Shown: positions 16,742 to 27,896, counted from the stretch's first letter. The stretch: DNA of 64,000 bases from Microthrixaceae bacterium (GCA_020845705.1 JADLFH010000035.1:1-64000); one strand, 5' to 3'. Numbers and translations: made by a program. The notes: generated by a model from the letters alone, not told the origin.

Positions 16742-18184
16742 ATGGAAGGTCATCGGGAGGACCGTTCGGGCGACGACACGCCGGATCAGCGCACTGAATG
16801 GGTGGTGCTGCACCAACATGCGTCCGAGCTCACCGAGCTGGTGTCGCAGGTGTCCTCACTGTCCGAGCGCCTCCGTTCCGCCCGCTCCGCGCTCGCCGAT
16901 CAGGCCGGAGGCGACAAGACCGAGTTCTCCACCCGGGCCGCTGCCACCGGTGCCCTCGCCGAGGCCGCCGCGAAGCTCGCCCGCTGCTCCGACCAGCTCA
17001 CCGTCACCTCCACCCAACTCGCGTTGGATGCCCAGGTTCCCCTTCAGGAAGGCTGCCGCTCCGAGCGTCTCTGGTTGGCGCAACGCTCGGGGATCAACCG
17101 TCACGCCGCCGCGTCGATCGTCCGTGTGGGAGCCATCGGAGAGCGCTTCCCGCTGGTTGCCGCGGCGTTCGACGAGGGACGCATCCACCTGGGCCACGTC
17201 GATGCGATCAGCACCGTCATCCCCGGCCACTTCAAGGGCGACCAACTCGCCACCGCCATCGAGATGGTCCGCGACCTACAGGTGAAGCTCGTCACCCTGG
17301 CCGAAGAGACCACCGTCGACGAGTTCGCCGCGTTCTGCCGCAAGATCCGCATCCGCCTCGACGCGGATGGCCCCGCCGACCGCAGTTCCGAGGCATCAAC
17401 CGTGTGGCTGGAAGCCACTCTCGACGGCCGTTGGATGCTGTCGGGCGACCTCTCCGCCGACGACGGCGCCCTTGTCGCAACCATGCTGCTCGAGCGCATG
17501 GAGAAGCTCCGCAACCGGTTGCGCAACGAGGCCGGCGACGATCCCGCCTTCGTCATGCCCACCGACCGGGAGCTACGCGCCCGCGCGCTCATGGAGTTGC
17601 TGCTCGACGGTTCAGGCGCTTCGCGCCCCGGTCGGGTTGGCGTGTTCCTCCACATCGACCTCGAGGACCTCGACGTCGACCGAGAAGATCTCGACGTGAT
17701 CCTCGGCGGCAACGCCCACACCGAGGCCGACCTCGACATCAGCGACGAAACCCTCTGGGGGCTGCTCGCCGGCGCCGACATCACCCCGGTCTTCAACCAC
17801 GAAGGTTCACCGCTCAGCTACGGCCGAACCCGGCGCCTCACCCCCGAGATCCTGCGGCACGTGCTCGCCCACCGCGACCGACGATGCCGATGGCCACACT
17901 GCAACCAACCCGCCCTCCGAACCAACTCCCACCACATCGAACATTGGGAAGACGGCGGAACCACCGATCCAGAAGTGCTCGCCGGCCTGTGTCGGTTCCA
18001 CCATCTCGCACATCACAACCACGGCTGGGGTGTCACCCGCGGCACCGACTCGTCCTCACCCCTACGGGTGCTGCGCCCCAACGGCTCACCACTCGTGAAC
18101 CGTGCCGCTGAACGACGCCGGCTCGAACGCGATCAGGTGCTCGCTCGGTTCGCCGACATCATCGCCGATGTCATCCCTGCGTGA
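16742..18184 (+). CDS. DUF222 / HNH endonuclease domain protein (13E12 type)
   Basis: 480 aa. The N-terminal 330 residues form the alpha-helical DUF222 domain (AQRSGINRHAASIVRVG region), and the C-terminus carries an HNH motif: CRWPHCNQPALRTNSHHIEHWEDGG and LCRFHHLAHHNHGWG. Families of this type are abundant, often multicopy, in actinobacteria; their biological role is not settled and a nuclease activity is inferred from the motif. The ATG at 16742 was chosen because the promoter ends 7 nt before it, although the frame is open far upstream. The 3' end overlaps the convergent membrane protein gene by 14 nt. Confidence 0.85.
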   Translation: MEGHREDRSGDDTPDQRTEWVVLHQHASELTELVSQVSSLSERLRSARSALADQAGGDKTEFSTRAAATGALAEAAAKLARCSDQLTVTSTQLALDAQVPLQEGCRSERLWLAQRSGINRHAAASIVRVGAIGERFPLVAAAFDEGRIHLGHVDAISTVIPGHFKGDQLATAIEMVRDLQVKLVTLAEETTVDEFAAFCRKIRIRLDADGPADRSSEASTVWLEATLDGRWMLSGDLSADDGALVATMLLERMEKLRNRLRNEAGDDPAFVMPTDRELRARALMELLLDGSGASRPGRVGVFLHIDLEDLDVDREDLDVILGGNAHTEADLDISDETLWGLLAGADITPVFNHEGSPLSYGRTRRLTPEILRHVLAHRDRRCRWPHCNQPALRTNSHHIEHWEDGGTTDPEVLAGLCRFHHLAHHNHGWGVTRGTDSSSPLRVLRPNGSPLVNRAAERRRLERDQVLARFADIIADVIPA

Positions 18185-19850
18185 CCGGAGCCGCTGGAGC
18201 GCGGTCCATGACCAGCACCGACCAGCCGGCCCCACCGAATCCCTCCTGCTCGGTGAGCTCGTAACCCTCGATCTCGTCGATGTGTGCCAGGTCCTGCGGC
18301 TGTGCCAGCAACACCCACTCGTCGATGCCGGCCTCCTCCAGGCGCCGCCCGAGCAGCGGGAAGTCCTTCCGACCGACCGTGAGGTACCGGGCCTCGTCGA
18401 CGTGTCGCCAAGCGAATCGACCGCCTGCGATCCAGGTGTTCACGATGACGGGATTCGGACCCAACTTCTGCGCCGCCTGCCACGCCAACTCCGTGCGGAC
18501 CTCCGCCGAGTGGCGACCCCTAGCCGCCTCCCGCAGCGACATGCCGCTGAACGCGGCGCACACGACGAGCCCGCAAGTGACGACTGTGCGTGCAGCCGGT
18601 CGGTGCGCCACCAGCCAGTCCATCGACACCACCGCCAGCACGCAGATCAGCGGCAACGCCACGTGGAAGTACCGCCCACCCCACTCCCCCGTCCCACCCC
18701 GCTCGTGCTGTGTCGCCACGACGGCGGCCACCGTCAGGGACGCGGTCACGGCAACGACCTTGGTGGCGGGGTCTGCCCACCGCTGCCTGGGCACGCACAG
18801 CGCGGCACCGACGATCAACGGTGCCGCAATCAACAGGCCCGTGATCAGGTCGAGAGGCAGGAACAGCCGGACGACAGCCGCGGCAGCCCCGGCAGCAGCG
18901 AGGCCGGTCTGCATGCGGTGCGTGCCCCGGGCGAAGCGCGTCAGCAGCAGCGCTCCCAATGTGAACCCAGCAGCGATTATCGCCACCACCGCACCCGCCC
19001 GGTCGCCGAAGCCCGCCCCGATCACGCTGTGGCTGAAACCGCTCAGCCTCGCCGCCAGGTACCCGTTCGGGCTCGACGGCGTCGGCAACCCACCCCCGCT
19101 CGGCGACCCTTCCACCGCCCGCTGCCACAACCGCAATCCGATGAACAGCGAGCCTGCAAGGCCGACGGTGGCGGTTGCGAGGCCCCATGCACGCCATCTG
19201 ACCGTGGCCTGCGCCCAACCGACGACCAACAGCGCCGCTGCCAGACCCGCTGCGAGGAACAGCGGCTCGGTCCGAAGACCAACTGCCGTCACCAGGCCCG
19301 CCAGCCACACGGCGATCCCCCAACGCCGGCCGTCCAGCACGAACCGCAGCGCCCCCAGGACCGCCGCGATCGCCCCAGCCGCCACCAGCGAATGAGCTAT
19401 CGCCCAGTACCCGTCGAACAGCAACGGGCTCAGCACCCCGGTCAACCACATCGCCTCTATGCCCCGAGCGCCCACCAGGCGTTCGGTCAACCGTCCCGCC
19501 AGCAGAGCCGCAGCCCACACGCCCAACACGTGCAGAGCCAGGACCGCCGCCAGCCCGCCGATCTTCCACAGCGGCACCAATAGGAGCGGGTAGGTGGGCG
19601 GCCGGTCGAACGTGATGGCACGATCACCCAGGATCACGGGCTGATGCAGCCCGAACCACGAGCCGCCACGATCGATCTCGGTGTGCACGGGCAAGCTCCA
19701 GTGGCCGGTATCCGCGAGCGTGCGCACCTGGGCCAGCAGCGCACCCTCGTCCGCTGAGATCACCTGGGTCGGGCGGGCAATGGCAAGTACCCCGAACAGC
19801 ACCACCGCCAGCGCGGCCGCGTGGAACCACCAGCGTCGATGTGCCGTCAC
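18171..19850 (-). CDS. multi-spanning GT-C-like membrane protein
   Basis: About 559 aa from the GTG at 19850; the frame is open upstream but would run into the divergent aroC gene. About 11-12 membrane segments are expected, starting at [19 protein letters not shown]. After the first helix comes an extracytoplasmic loop with [10 protein letters not shown], like the acidic motif of GT-C glycosyltransferases (PMT/ArnT type). The C-terminal soluble tail ([20 protein letters not shown]) may be a small periplasmic-facing domain. A lipid-phosphate-sugar donor is expected for this class, but donor and acceptor are unknown. Confidence 0.6.
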   Translation of the reverse strand: MTAHRRWWFHAAALAVVLFGVLAIARPTQVISADEGALLAQVRTLADTGHWSLPVHTEIDRGGSWFGLHQPVILGDRAITFDRPPTYPLLLVPLWKIGGLAAVLALHVLGVWAAALLAGRLTERLVGARGIEAMWLTGVLSPLLFDGYWAIAHSLVAAGAIAAVLGALRFVLDGRRWGIAVWLAGLVTAVGLRTEPLFLAAGLAAALLVVGWAQATVRWRAWGLATATVGLAGSLFIGLRLWQRAVEGSPSGGGLPTPSSPNGYLAARLSGFSHSVIGAGFGDRAGAVVAIIAAGFTLGALLLTRFARGTHRMQTGLAAAGAAAAVVRLFLPLDLITGLLIAAPLIVGAALCVPRQRWADPATKVVAVTASLTVAAVVATQHERGGTGEWGGRYFHVALPLICVLAVVSMDWLVAHRPAARTVVTCGLVVCAAFSGMSLREAARGRHSAEVRTELAWQAAQKLGPNPVIVNTWIAGGRFAWRHVDEARYLTVGRKDFPLLGRRLEEAGIDEWVLLAQPQDLAHIDEIEGYELTEQEGFGGAGWSVLVMDRAPAAPVTQG

Positions 19851-19896
19851 CCCATCCCATCGGCATCCCCACCACGGCGATGAAGGGCGGCTCAGC

Positions 19897-19902
19897 CATA
19901 CT
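19897..19902 (+). promoter_or_regulatory. -10 element of aroC
   Basis: CATACT ends 6 nt before the GTG start at 19909; no good -35 is seen. The spacing implies a leaderless message. Confidence 0.5.
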
Positions 19903-19908
19903 GGCAGA

Positions 19909-21000
19909 GTGAGCAGCAGCACCGGCGACCTGTTTCGGGTCACCACCTTCGGCGAATCCCACGGCGGGGCAGTTGGTGTCGTGGTAGACGGCTGCCCCCC
20001 ACGCCTGCCGTTGTCGGAGTCCGACATCCAACCCGACCTCGACCGCCGCCGCCCCGGCCAGTCGCGCCTCGTCACCCAGCGCGACGAAGCAGACCGAGTC
20101 GAAATCCTCTCCGGCGTCTCCGACGGGCTGACCCTCGGCACACCGATCGCGCTCGTGGTCCGCAACCAGGACCAGCAGCCCGGCGCCTACGAGCACATGG
20201 CCGACGTCTACCGGCCGTCCCACGCGGACTGGACCTACGACGCCAAGTACGGCATCCGCGCACGCTCGGGCGGAGGCCGGGCGTCGGCACGGGAGACCAT
20301 CGGACGGGTCGCCGCGGCGGCCTTGGCGCGAAAGCTGCTCGCCACCGTCGCGGGCATCGAAGTGCTGGCGTGGGTGAGCTCGATCCACACCATCGACGCG
20401 AAGGTCGACGCCGGCGCCGTCACGCTCGCGCAGGTCGAGGCGTCGCCCACGCGCTGTCCGTCACCCGAGGCGGCCGAAGCCATTGTCGCTGCGATCGAGG
20501 CCGCACGACGTGACGGCGACTCGCTCGGCGGGATCGTCGAGTGCGTCGCACGACGGGTTCCTGTCGGATTGGGTGAACCGGTCTTCGACAAGCTGGAGGC
20601 GGATCTCGCGAAGGCGATGCTGTCGCTTCCCGCCAGCAAGGGCTTCGAGATCGGATCGGGTTTCGCCTCCACGCGCATGACCGGCCGCGAACACAACGAT
20701 CCCTTCGTGGCAGGTCCCGACGGCCGTCCCCGCACCACCACCAACAACTCCGGTGGCGTCCAGGGCGGCATCTCCAACGGCGAGGACATCGTGCTGCGCG
20801 TGGCGTTCAAGCCCACAGCGACCATCTCGTCGCCGCAACAGACCGTCGACTCCGCCGGTAACGAGATCACCCTGGAGGCAAAGGGCCGCCACGACCCCTG
20901 CGTGCTACCCCGCGCGGTGCCCCTCGTCGAGGCCGGCGTCCTCCTTGTGCTCGCCGACCACTACCTCCGTCAGCGGGCCCAGGACCTGTTACCCCGCTGA
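19909..21000 (+). CDS. aroC: chorismate synthase
   Basis: 363 aa from the GTG at 19909. The N-terminus [12 protein letters not shown], the central [20 protein letters not shown] and [17 protein letters not shown] near the C-terminus are the three chorismate synthase signatures. The enzyme removes phosphate from EPSP to give chorismate, using reduced FMN. The frame is open about 230 nt upstream, but the family N-terminus and the -10-like CATACT 6 nt upstream fix the start. No other shikimate genes are next to it. Confidence 0.97.
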   Translation: MSSSTGDLFRVTTFGESHGGAVGVVVDGCPPRLPLSESDIQPDLDRRRPGQSRLVTQRDEADRVEILSGVSDGLTLGTPIALVVRNQDQQPGAYEHMADVYRPSHADWTYDAKYGIRARSGGGRASARETIGRVAAAALARKLLATVAGIEVLAWVSSIHTIDAKVDAGAVTLAQVEASPTRCPSPEAAEAIVAAIEAARRDGDSLGGIVECVARRVPVGLGEPVFDKLEADLAKAMLSLPASKGFEIGSGFASTRMTGREHNDPFVAGPDGRPRTTTNNSGGVQGGISNGEDIVLRVAFKPTATISSPQQTVDSAGNEITLEAKGRHDPCVLPRAVPLVEAGVLLVLADHYLRQRAQDLLPR

Positions 21001-21010
21001 GCGCCGCACA

Positions 21011-23059
21011 TCAGCCGACAACCCCGGCCTGGCGCAGCTCCCGCTTCAATTCCTTGATCTCGTCACGCAGCCGGGCCGCGTACTCGAAGCGCAGCTCGGC
21101 CGACGCCTCGTGCATCTCGTCCTCCAACGTCTGGATCAGCCGGCCCAGATCCTGTGGTGCGAGGTCGCGGAACTCGTCGCGAACTGCGGGCCGGCCGGAC
21201 TTGCGGGGAACGGGCGCCCCCTCTTCACGCCCACGCAACGTGGCGAGGATGTCGGTCACCGCCTTGCGGATGGTCTGGGGTTCGATGCCGTGCTCGGCGT
21301 TGTACGTCTGTTGCAGGCCACGCCGCCGGTTCGTCTCCGAGATCGCCCGCTGCATGGAGTCGGTGACCTTGTCGGCGTACATGACCACCTGACCATCGAC
21401 GTTTCGGGCGGCCCGGCCGATGGTCTGGATCAGCGACGTCTCCGAACGCAGGAACCCTTCCTTGTCGGCGTCGAGGATCGCCACCAGCGACACCTCGGGC
21501 AGATCCAAGCCCTCCCGCAACAGGTTGATGCCCACCAGCACGTCGAACTCGCCCAACCGCAGGTCGCGCAACAACTCGATGCGTTGCAGCGTGTCGACCT
21601 CGGAGTGGAGGTAGCGCACCCGCACGCCCATCTCCAGCAGGTAGTCGGTGAGGTCCTCGGACATCTTCTTCGTCAACGTGGTGACCAACACCCTGTCGCC
21701 CTTGACCACCCGCTCGTTGATGAGCGCCATCAGGTCGTCGATCTGGCCCTTGGTGGGCTTCACGATCACCTCGGGGTCGACCAGGCCAGTGGGCCGCACC
21801 AGTTGCTCGACGATCCGGCCGGAGTGCTCCCGCTCCCACGGACCGGGCGTGGCCGACAGGAAGATGGTCTGGCCGGTGCGTTCGAGCCACTCCTCGAAGC
21901 GCAACGGTCGGTTGTCGGCCGCAGACGGCAGCCGGAAGCCGTGCTCTATCAACGTCTCCTTGCGGGACCGGTCGCCCTCGTACTGGCCGTGGAGCTGGGG
22001 GATGGTCTGGTGCGACTCGTCGATGATCGTCAGGTAGTCGGAGGGGAAGAAGTCCAACAGCGTGTTGGGCGGCTCACCGCGTCCTCGGCCGTCGATGGGC
22101 CCCGAGTAGTTCTCGATGCCGTTGCAGAATCCCATCTCCTGGATCATCTCCAGGTCATAGCTGGTGCGCATCCGCAACCGCTGGGCCTCCAGCAGCTTGC
22201 CCTCCCGCTCGAAGTGCGCCAACCGCTCCTGCAACTCGGCCTCGATGCGGCCAACCGCGGCTGCCAGGCGTTCGTCGCTCGTCGCGTAGTGGGTGGCTGG
22301 GAACACGACCAGCTCGTCGAGCACCTCCACCCTCTCGCCGGTGAGCGGGTCGACCACCACGATCTGTTCCACCTCGTCGCCGAACAGCTCGATGCGCACC
22401 GCCGTCTCGTCGTAGGAGGGATGCACCTCGATCACGTCGCCCTTCACCCGGAACTTGCCTCGGATCAGGTTCACGTCGTTGCGCTCGTACTGCATGCCCA
22501 CCAGGCGGCGCAGCACGTCGCGCTGGTCGACGCTCTGGCCCACGTGCAGGTAGAGGAGCTGCTTCGCGTACTCCTCGGGCGAACCCAGGCCGTAGATGCA
22601 GCTCACCGATGCGACCACGATGGTGTCGCGACGGGTCAGCAGAGCCGAGGTGGCGGCGTGGCGGAGCCGGTCGATCTCGTCGTTGACCGTGGCGTCCTTC
22701 TCGATGTAGGTGTCCGACGCCGGCATGTAGGCCTCGGGCTGGTAGTAGTCGTAGTAGGAGACGAAGTACTCCACCCGGTTGTTCGGGAAGAACTCGCGGA
22801 ACTCGTTGGCGAGCTGCGCCGCGAGGCTCTTGTTCGGGGCGATCACCAGCGTGGGCCGCTGCACCTGCTCGATGGTCCAGGCCATCGTGGCCGACTTGCC
22901 CGAACCGGTGATGCCCAACAGCGTCTGGAACCGCTCGCCCCGCCACATGCCCTCGGCCAACGCCTCGATGGCCTTGGGCTGGTCGCCGGCCGCGGCGAAC
23001 TCCGAGACCACCCTCAGCGGCGTGTCGTCGCGGGGCTTGGGCAGCTCGAATCCGGACAT
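21011..23059 (-). CDS. uvrB: excinuclease ABC subunit B
   Basis: 682 aa from the ATG at 23059. Walker [14 protein letters not shown], the beta-hairpin segment [22 protein letters not shown] (residues about 96-116), helicase motifs to [11 protein letters not shown], and a C-terminal UVR domain ([21 protein letters not shown]). Loads onto damaged DNA with UvrA and recruits UvrC. A -10-like TAGTCT lies 7 nt upstream of the ATG. Unlike uvrA no GAAC-N4-GTTC box is visible in the 44-bp gap to the divergent EamA gene. It converges on aroC with 10 nt between stops. Confidence 0.98.
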   Translation of the reverse strand: MSGFELPKPRDDTPLRVVSEFAAAGDQPKAIEALAEGMWRGERFQTLLGITGSGKSATMAWTIEQVQRPTLVIAPNKSLAAQLANEFREFFPNNRVEYFVSYYDYYQPEAYMPASDTYIEKDATVNDEIDRLRHAATSALLTRRDTIVVASVSCIYGLGSPEEYAKQLLYLHVGQSVDQRDVLRRLVGMQYERNDVNLIRGKFRVKGDVIEVHPSYDETAVRIELFGDEVEQIVVVDPLTGERVEVLDELVVFPATHYATSDERLAAAVGRIEAELQERLAHFEREGKLLEAQRLRMRTSYDLEMIQEMGFCNGIENYSGPIDGRGRGEPPNTLLDFFPSDYLTIIDESHQTIPQLHGQYEGDRSRKETLIEHGFRLPSAADNRPLRFEEWLERTGQTIFLSATPGPWEREHSGRIVEQLVRPTGLVDPEVIVKPTKGQIDDLMALINERVVKGDRVLVTTLTKKMSEDLTDYLLEMGVRVRYLHSEVDTLQRIELLRDLRLGEFDVLVGINLLREGLDLPEVSLVAILDADKEGFLRSETSLIQTIGRAARNVDGQVVMYADKVTDSMQRAISETNRRRGLQQTYNAEHGIEPQTIRKAVTDILATLRGREEGAPVPRKSGRPAVRDEFRDLAPQDLGRLIQTLEDEMHEASAELRFEYAARLRDEIKELKRELRQAGVVG

Positions 23060-23066
23060 TCCTGGC

Positions 23067-23072
23067 AGACTA
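23067..23072 (-). promoter_or_regulatory. -10 element of uvrB
   Basis: TAGTCT on the minus strand ends 7 nt before the uvrB ATG, suggesting a leaderless transcript. Confidence 0.45.
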
Positions 23073-23102
23073 CCGACGACCCCTGACAGCCTCTGTCGGG
23101 AG

Positions 23103-23969
23103 ATGTCCGCACGACTGGGATACCTGGCGGTTCTGGGGGCGGCCTCCGGCTGGGCGCTGATCGGAGTGTTCACCCGTGAGCTGGGCGACGACGGCATGGC
23201 GGCGGCAGATCTCGCCGCGTGGCGGGCGCTGCTGGGTGGGGCGTGCTTCGCCGTGCACTTCGCCCTCGGTCGCCGTCGCGCCCCGAAGCCCGCAGCGGTC
23301 CCCGACGCCTCCACCTGGTGGCGCCTCGCTGCCTTCACCCTCGTGGGTGTCGTGGTGTTCTTCGCGTCGCTGCCACTCGCCATCGAAGCCGGCGGGATCA
23401 CGATCGCGTACGTCCTGCTCTACACGGCCCCCGCGTGGGTGGCTGTGGGCGCGGCGCTGCTCCTCGGTGAGCGCCTCGGCCCGGTCGACTGGGCGCTGAT
23501 CGCCGCAACGCTGGCGGGCGCGACGATGATCGTCACATCCGGGGGTGCCGAGCTCACCGTCAACGTCGCCTCCGTCGGTTGGGGCGTCGCGTCGGGCGTC
23601 ACCTACGCGAGCTACTACCTGCTGGGCCGCCGACTCTTCGAGCAGCTCGGAGCGGTCCGCGTCTACGCCCTGTGCCTGCCCGCGGGCGGCGTGGTGCTAC
23701 TCGCCCTGGTGCGACCGACGTGGCCCAGCGGGCAGCAGTGGCTGCTGCTGGCGTGCCTCGCCGTGGTCTCAACGTGGCTGCCGTACCTGCTGTTGGGCAT
23801 CGGCTTGTCGAAGGTCCCTTCGTCCAGGGCGGTGGTGGTGGCCACCATCGAGCCCGTCCTCGCCGCGATCATCGGCGCCGCGTTCTACGGAGAGCGGCTC
23901 GGGCCGGTCGGGGTCCTCGGCGCCACAACAGTCCTGGCCGCGGCGGCGGTCAGCTCGACGCGTCGTTGA
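23103..23969 (+). CDS. EamA (DMT) family transporter
   Basis: 288 aa with ten predicted membrane helices arranged as two EamA repeats (about residues 5-140 and 150-285). The second repeat carries [29 protein letters not shown], the typical proline/glutamate helix pair of drug/metabolite transporters. Substrate unknown; many members export amino acids or metabolites. The ATG at 23103 is divergent from uvrB with 43 nt between them, and the 3' end overlaps the convergent coaE gene by 20 nt. Confidence 0.85.
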   Translation: MSARLGYLAVLGAASGWALIGVFTRELGDDGMAAADLAAWRALLGGACFAVHFALGRRRAPKPAAVPDASTWWRLAAFTLVGVVVFFASLPLAIEAGGITIAYVLLYTAPAWVAVGAALLLGERLGPVDWALIAATLAGATMIVTSGGAELTVNVASVGWGVASGVTYASYYLLGRRLFEQLGAVRVYALCLPAGGVVLLALVRPTWPSGQQWLLLACLAVVSTWLPYLLLGIGLSKVPSSRAVVVATIEPVLAAIIGAAFYGERLGPVGVLGATTVLAAAAVSSTRR

Positions 23970-24546
23970 GCTCGTCCCATAGCTCGGCCACCGCCGCGTC
24001 GAGGTCGGCTTCGTCACCGGAGTTGTCGATCACCCAGGTCGCTTTCGCCAGCCGCTCCTCACGTGACACCTGATTGGCGATACGGGCCCGGGCGTCGGCT
24101 TCGTCGAACCCGCGGTGGGTCACCAGGCGCCCAACCGCAGCCTCCGGATCGAGGTCCACGACGATGGTTCCCGCCAAGCCCTCCCAGCCCGACTCGGCCA
24201 ACAGCGGCACGTCGAGGATGACGATGTTGTCGGTGTCGGCCTGCTCGGCCACCCGCCGGAACAGCTCGTCACGCACCCTGGGGTGGACGATCTCGCCGAG
24301 GCGCGCCAGGCGGTCCTTGTTCGTGAAGACCAGATCGGCGACCGCCTGGCGGTTGAGGGTGCCGTCGGGGTGGAGGATCTGGGCTCCGAACTCCTCGACC
24401 ATCTCCGCCAACACGGGCCGGCCAGGCGACTGGAGCTCATGGACGATCTCGTCCGCATCGATCACGACCGCGCCGAGCCCCGCGAGGCGCGCCGACACCG
24501 AGCTCTTCCCCGATCCGATCCCACCTGTGAGTCCGACCAACAACAT
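23950..24546 (-). CDS. coaE: dephospho-CoA kinase
   Basis: 198 aa. The P-loop GLTGGIGSGKSSVS is at the N-terminus, followed by VIDADEIVHELQSPG and LDVPLLAESGW, which are family-typical. It phosphorylates the 3'-hydroxyl of dephospho-CoA in the last step of CoA synthesis. -10-like TACGGT lies 6 nt before the ATG. Divergent from the sensor kinase gene. Confidence 0.95.
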   Translation of the reverse strand: MLLVGLTGGIGSGKSSVSARLAGLGAVVIDADEIVHELQSPGRPVLAEMVEEFGAQILHPDGTLNRQAVADLVFTNKDRLARLGEIVHPRVRDELFRRVAEQADTDNIVILDVPLLAESGWEGLAGTIVVDLDPEAAVGRLVTHRGFDEADARARIANQVSREERLAKATWVIDNSGDEADLDAAVAELWDELNDASS

Positions 24547-24552
24547 CGGGCC

Positions 24553-24558
24553 ACCGTA
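24553..24558 (-). promoter_or_regulatory. -10 element of coaE
   Basis: TACGGT on the minus strand ends 6 nt before the ATG at 24546. Confidence 0.45.
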
Positions 24559-24648
24559 GGCGAAGACGACTTCGAGAAAATGTTCAACAGGTCATTCGGA
24601 GGAGGTCGATAGATCGTCAGACCTATCCGACCCGGAGCAGCATTCCCC

Positions 24649-26547
24649 GTGACCCCGCCACCCTCCACCCAGACACTGCTTGACGACGGGCCGGGCGCGG
24701 GCGCCGACAAGGGCCTGGGTCGCCGGCTGATGCGTGACCTGCGGCGTGCCACCGTCGACCCCACTGCGGCGCCCACACATCAGGTCACCGACCTGGTGGG
24801 CGAACCACTCGATCGCGTGGCCGGTTTCGCCGGCGTGGTCATGGCAATGCGGCTGGCGACCACGGCCATCGGCATCCTCCTGGCGACCGAGGAGCTCATC
24901 GCCGGCGACCCCACGATGATCGCCGCGACCGTTGCCGTCACCGTCTACGCGATCGGGCGCTCGTACCGGCCGATCCGCTACACCGGCGGGGTGGGCAGCC
25001 TCATCGCCTTGCTGGCGGAGGTCGCGTTCCACGTTGCCGCGGTCGACCTGACCGGAGGCTGGCGATCGCCCTGGGTCTTCTCCCTCATCATCGCCGTGTC
25101 GATCGCGGGCTTCGCCCGCGGCTACGGCTTCGCGTTCCGGGTCAGCACGGCCTCGGCCCTAGCGGTGAGCCTGCCGGTGATCCTGGAACCCGGGCTCAGC
25201 ATCGAGGAGATCCGCACCTGCGCGACATGGTCGGGGATGCTGTTGTTGTTGTCGGTCATCTCGGGCTACGGCCGGCGGATCTCGGGCGAGGCGAGCCGCG
25301 AGCGTGACCTTGCGCTGGATCGCCTGTCCCGCCTGGCCGACGCGAACGCCCTCCTCTACTCGCTGCATCGGGTGGCCCAGACACTCCCCCAGTCCCTCGA
25401 CATGAACGACGTGTTGGACTCCACCGTCGGCCGACTGCGTGGACTCGTCGACTTCGACACTCTGGTCATCCTCCTCTTCGACGAGACCGACGCTCGCTGG
25501 CAGGTGGTCCGCTCCGAGGGCTGCCACATCGCGTCACGACTGAGCGCCACCGACCTTCCGCCGGGCATGCGAGACGCGATCACCGACGGCGGGGTCGTGT
25601 CGATGCCGTCGTTGAGCGCGTCGAACCCCGGCTTCGAGGAGCGATCGGGTTCAGGGCTGTACGCACCGCTCACAGCGCGTGGCTCGATCATCGGACTCAT
25701 CGCCCTGGAGCACCGTGACACCGCCCGCTTCGACCACCGCGCCGGAGGCCTGCTCGCGGGCTTCGTCCCGCCGCTGTCGCTGGCGCTGGACAACGCCCGC
25801 TGGTTCTCCCGGCTCCGCACGGTGGGCGCAGACGAGGAACGCACCCGCATCGCCCGCGACCTCCACGACCGCATCGGCCAGTCGCTCGCCTACCTGGCCT
25901 TCGAGTTGGACCGCATCGTCACCAAGGACCAGGGCGGCGAAAGGGTGAGCGAGTCGCTCGATCGGCTCCGCGAGGATGTGCGGGGCGTGATCCGCGAGGT
26001 TCGTGACACCCTCTATGACCTCCGCACCGACGTCTCGGAGGACGCCGGCCTCGCCGAGGTCATCACTCAGTACGCGGACCGGGTTCGGGAACGCACAGGT
26101 CTGATCGTCGAGGTCGACGTGGACTCCAAGAGCGGCCTGCCGCTGCTCCAGGAACGTGAGATGTGGCGCATCGCGCAGGAGGCCATCACCAACATCGAAC
26201 GCCATGCAAGGGCGTCACGTGTGAACATCACCTGGCGATGCGACGGGGATCGTGCGGCAGTGCGGGTCACCGACGACGGCGTGGGCTTCGAGATCGGCCG
26301 GGCCGGCCGCCTCGACAGCTACGGCATGCTCGGCATGCGCGAACGGGCGTCGTCGATCGGCGCCATCCTCGACGTGCACTCCTCACCGGGCCACGGCACC
26401 ACCATCACCTGCGTGCTGGACCCCACCGAGGCCGGCGGCGGAGCCAAGCAGCGGCCCGAACGCCAGCCACGCACCTCGCCAACCGGACCGATTCGAGCCG
26501 AACAGGACGTGGCTCGCGAACTTTCCCAGACCGGAGGATCACGATGA
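24649..26547 (+). CDS. NarL-family sensor histidine kinase with GAF domain
   Basis: 632 aa, GTG start. An N-terminal membrane region (about residues 60-205, 4-5 helices), a GAF-type domain (about 225-385), then a HisKA_3 dimerisation domain with the phospho-acceptor in RIARDLHDRIGQSLAYLA, and a HATPase domain (ITNIERHARAS, VRVTDDGVGFEIG). A 45-residue Pro/Arg-rich tail follows the ATPase. The signal is unknown. Its stop overlaps the next ATG as ATGA, so kinase and response regulator are co-translated partners. Confidence 0.92.
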   Translation: MTPPPSTQTLLDDGPGAGADKGLGRRLMRDLRRATVDPTAAPTHQVTDLVGEPLDRVAGFAGVVMAMRLATTAIGILLATEELIAGDPTMIAATVAVTVYAIGRSYRPIRYTGGVGSLIALLAEVAFHVAAVDLTGGWRSPWVFSLIIAVSIAGFARGYGFAFRVSTASALAVSLPVILEPGLSIEEIRTCATWSGMLLLLSVISGYGRRISGEASRERDLALDRLSRLADANALLYSLHRVAQTLPQSLDMNDVLDSTVGRLRGLVDFDTLVILLFDETDARWQVVRSEGCHIASRLSATDLPPGMRDAITDGGVVSMPSLSASNPGFEERSGSGLYAPLTARGSIIGLIALEHRDTARFDHRAGGLLAGFVPPLSLALDNARWFSRLRTVGADEERTRIARDLHDRIGQSLAYLAFELDRIVTKDQGGERVSESLDRLREDVRGVIREVRDTLYDLRTDVSEDAGLAEVITQYADRVRERTGLIVEVDVDSKSGLPLLQEREMWRIAQEAITNIERHARASRVNITWRCDGDRAAVRVTDDGVGFEIGRAGRLDSYGMLGMRERASSIGAILDVHSSPGHGTTITCVLDPTEAGGGAKQRPERQPRTSPTGPIRAEQDVARELSQTGGSR

Positions 26548-27194
26548 CCCCCATCCGCCTGATGCTGGCCGACGACCACCGCATGCTCCGTGAGGGGCTG
26601 CGACGATCGATGCTCGAGGAGGGTTTCGACGTGGTCGGCGAAGCCCAAGACGGCGTCGAAGCCGTCGCCATGGCCGATCGCCTGGACCCCGACGTGATCC
26701 TCATGGACGTGTCGATGCCGAACTGCGACGGTGTGGAGGCGTGCCGGCAGGTGAAGTCCCGCCAGGCCGGCCCCAAGGTCGTGATGCTCACGATGCACGC
26801 CGACAAGGAGGTGCTCACCAACGCCATCCGCGCGGGCGCGTCCGGCTACCTCGTCAAGGACTGCTCCACCAACGAGATCGCCACCGCCGTGCGAATGGCG
26901 GCCGCGGGCGACACCGTGTTGTCACCTCAGCTCGCCAAGTCGATGCTGGAGGAGGTTCGCCGCCTCGACGAGCGTGCCCACGGTGAAGAGGAGCGCCTCG
27001 TCACCAAACGGGAAGAGGAAGTGCTCCAGCTCATCGCGGACGGCTGTTCCACCCCGGAGGTGGCAACCACGCTCTTCATCTCGCAGAAGACGGTCAAGAA
27101 CCACCTGGCGTCCATCTACCAGAAGCTCGACGCGCGCGACCGGACCCAGGCCGTTCTCCAGGCGGTACGAATGGGAATCGTCCATCTCGACTGA
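26544..27194 (+). CDS. NarL/LuxR-family response regulator
   Basis: 216 aa. Receiver domain (residues 1-120) with the phospho-Asp in DPDVILMDVSMPNCDG and DDH near the N-terminus, then a GerE/LuxR helix-turn-helix (about 150-210: REEEVLQLIADGCSTPEVATTLFISQKTVKNH). It should receive phosphate from the overlapping sensor kinase. The start is the ATG that overlaps the kinase stop; there is open frame upstream, but family alignment begins here. Targets are not evident. Confidence 0.95.
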   Translation: MTPIRLMLADDHRMLREGLRRSMLEEGFDVVGEAQDGVEAVAMADRLDPDVILMDVSMPNCDGVEACRQVKSRQAGPKVVMLTMHADKEVLTNAIRAGASGYLVKDCSTNEIATAVRMAAAGDTVLSPQLAKSMLEEVRRLDERAHGEEERLVTKREEEVLQLIADGCSTPEVATTLFISQKTVKNHLASIYQKLDARDRTQAVLQAVRMGIVHLD

Positions 27195-27208
27195 ACATCC
27201 CGGTGGCG

Positions 27209-27214
27209 TATCGT
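27209..27214 (+). promoter_or_regulatory. -10 element of the nitroreductase gene
   Basis: TATCGT ends 6 nt before the ATG at 27221 and is inside the frame that would follow the alternative GTG at 27203, which argues for the ATG. Confidence 0.45.
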
Positions 27215-27220
27215 CGGTCC

Positions 27221-27865
27221 ATGGACGATTCCGCTCTACCCGATCTCGGACTGAGCGCCCGTGAGGTGCTCACCACCACCCGCTCGGTGCGCCGGCGCCT
27301 CGACCTGAGCCGTCCCGTGGAGCGGGAGGTCATCCGCGACGCGATCGAGGTTGCCATCCAAGCCCCAACCGGCAGCAACGCCCAGGCGTGGCACTGGGTG
27401 ATCGTGGAGGACCCCGCGAAGAAGGCCGCTCTCGCCGAACTGTACGGCGCCAACGCCGATCCGTACTTCGAGATCCTCTCCGGCACCGATTCCAGCCAGT
27501 TCCAGGCCATCGTCGACTCCGCGGTATACCTGCGACGGCACCTCCATCAGGTGCCGGCGATGGTGATCCCGTGCCTTTGGGGTCGCATCCCCGACGGGGT
27601 CGACAACGCCATGGCAGCCGCCTTCTACGGATCGATCCTGCCTGCCGCGTGGAGCTTCATGCTCGCCCTCCGCAGCCGCGGGCTCGGCAGCGCCTGGACG
27701 ACGCTGCACCTGGGTTCGGAGCGCGAGGCGGCCGAAGTCCTGGGAATCCCCTACGACCGGTGCTCCCAGGTGGCGCTGCTACCTGTGGCCTACACCGTGG
27801 GCACCGAGTTCCACCCCGCCCGCCGCGCACCCCTCGACAGCGTCCTGCATTGGGACCAGTGGTAG
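27221..27865 (+). CDS. nitroreductase-family flavoprotein
   Basis: 214 aa. The N-terminal TTRSVRRRLDLSRPV and IQAPTGSNAQAWHWVIVED contain the FMN-binding Arg-Ser-x-Arg and the P(T)GSN motif of the nitroreductase family. The C-terminal half has GLGSAWTTLHLGSEREAAEVLGIP, also family-typical. NAD(P)H-dependent reduction of an unknown substrate in the cytoplasm is expected. Start chosen at the ATG 6 nt after a -10-like TATCGT; a GTG at 27203 would add six residues. Confidence 0.87.
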   Translation: MDDSALPDLGLSAREVLTTTRSVRRRLDLSRPVEREVIRDAIEVAIQAPTGSNAQAWHWVIVEDPAKKAALAELYGANADPYFEILSGTDSSQFQAIVDSAVYLRRHLHQVPAMVIPCLWGRIPDGVDNAMAAAFYGSILPAAWSFMLALRSRGLGSAWTTLHLGSEREAAEVLGIPYDRCSQVALLPVAYTVGTEFHPARRAPLDSVLHWDQW

Positions 27866-27896
27866 CGGCTGTGCCCGCTCCGCGCCGACGCTGCGC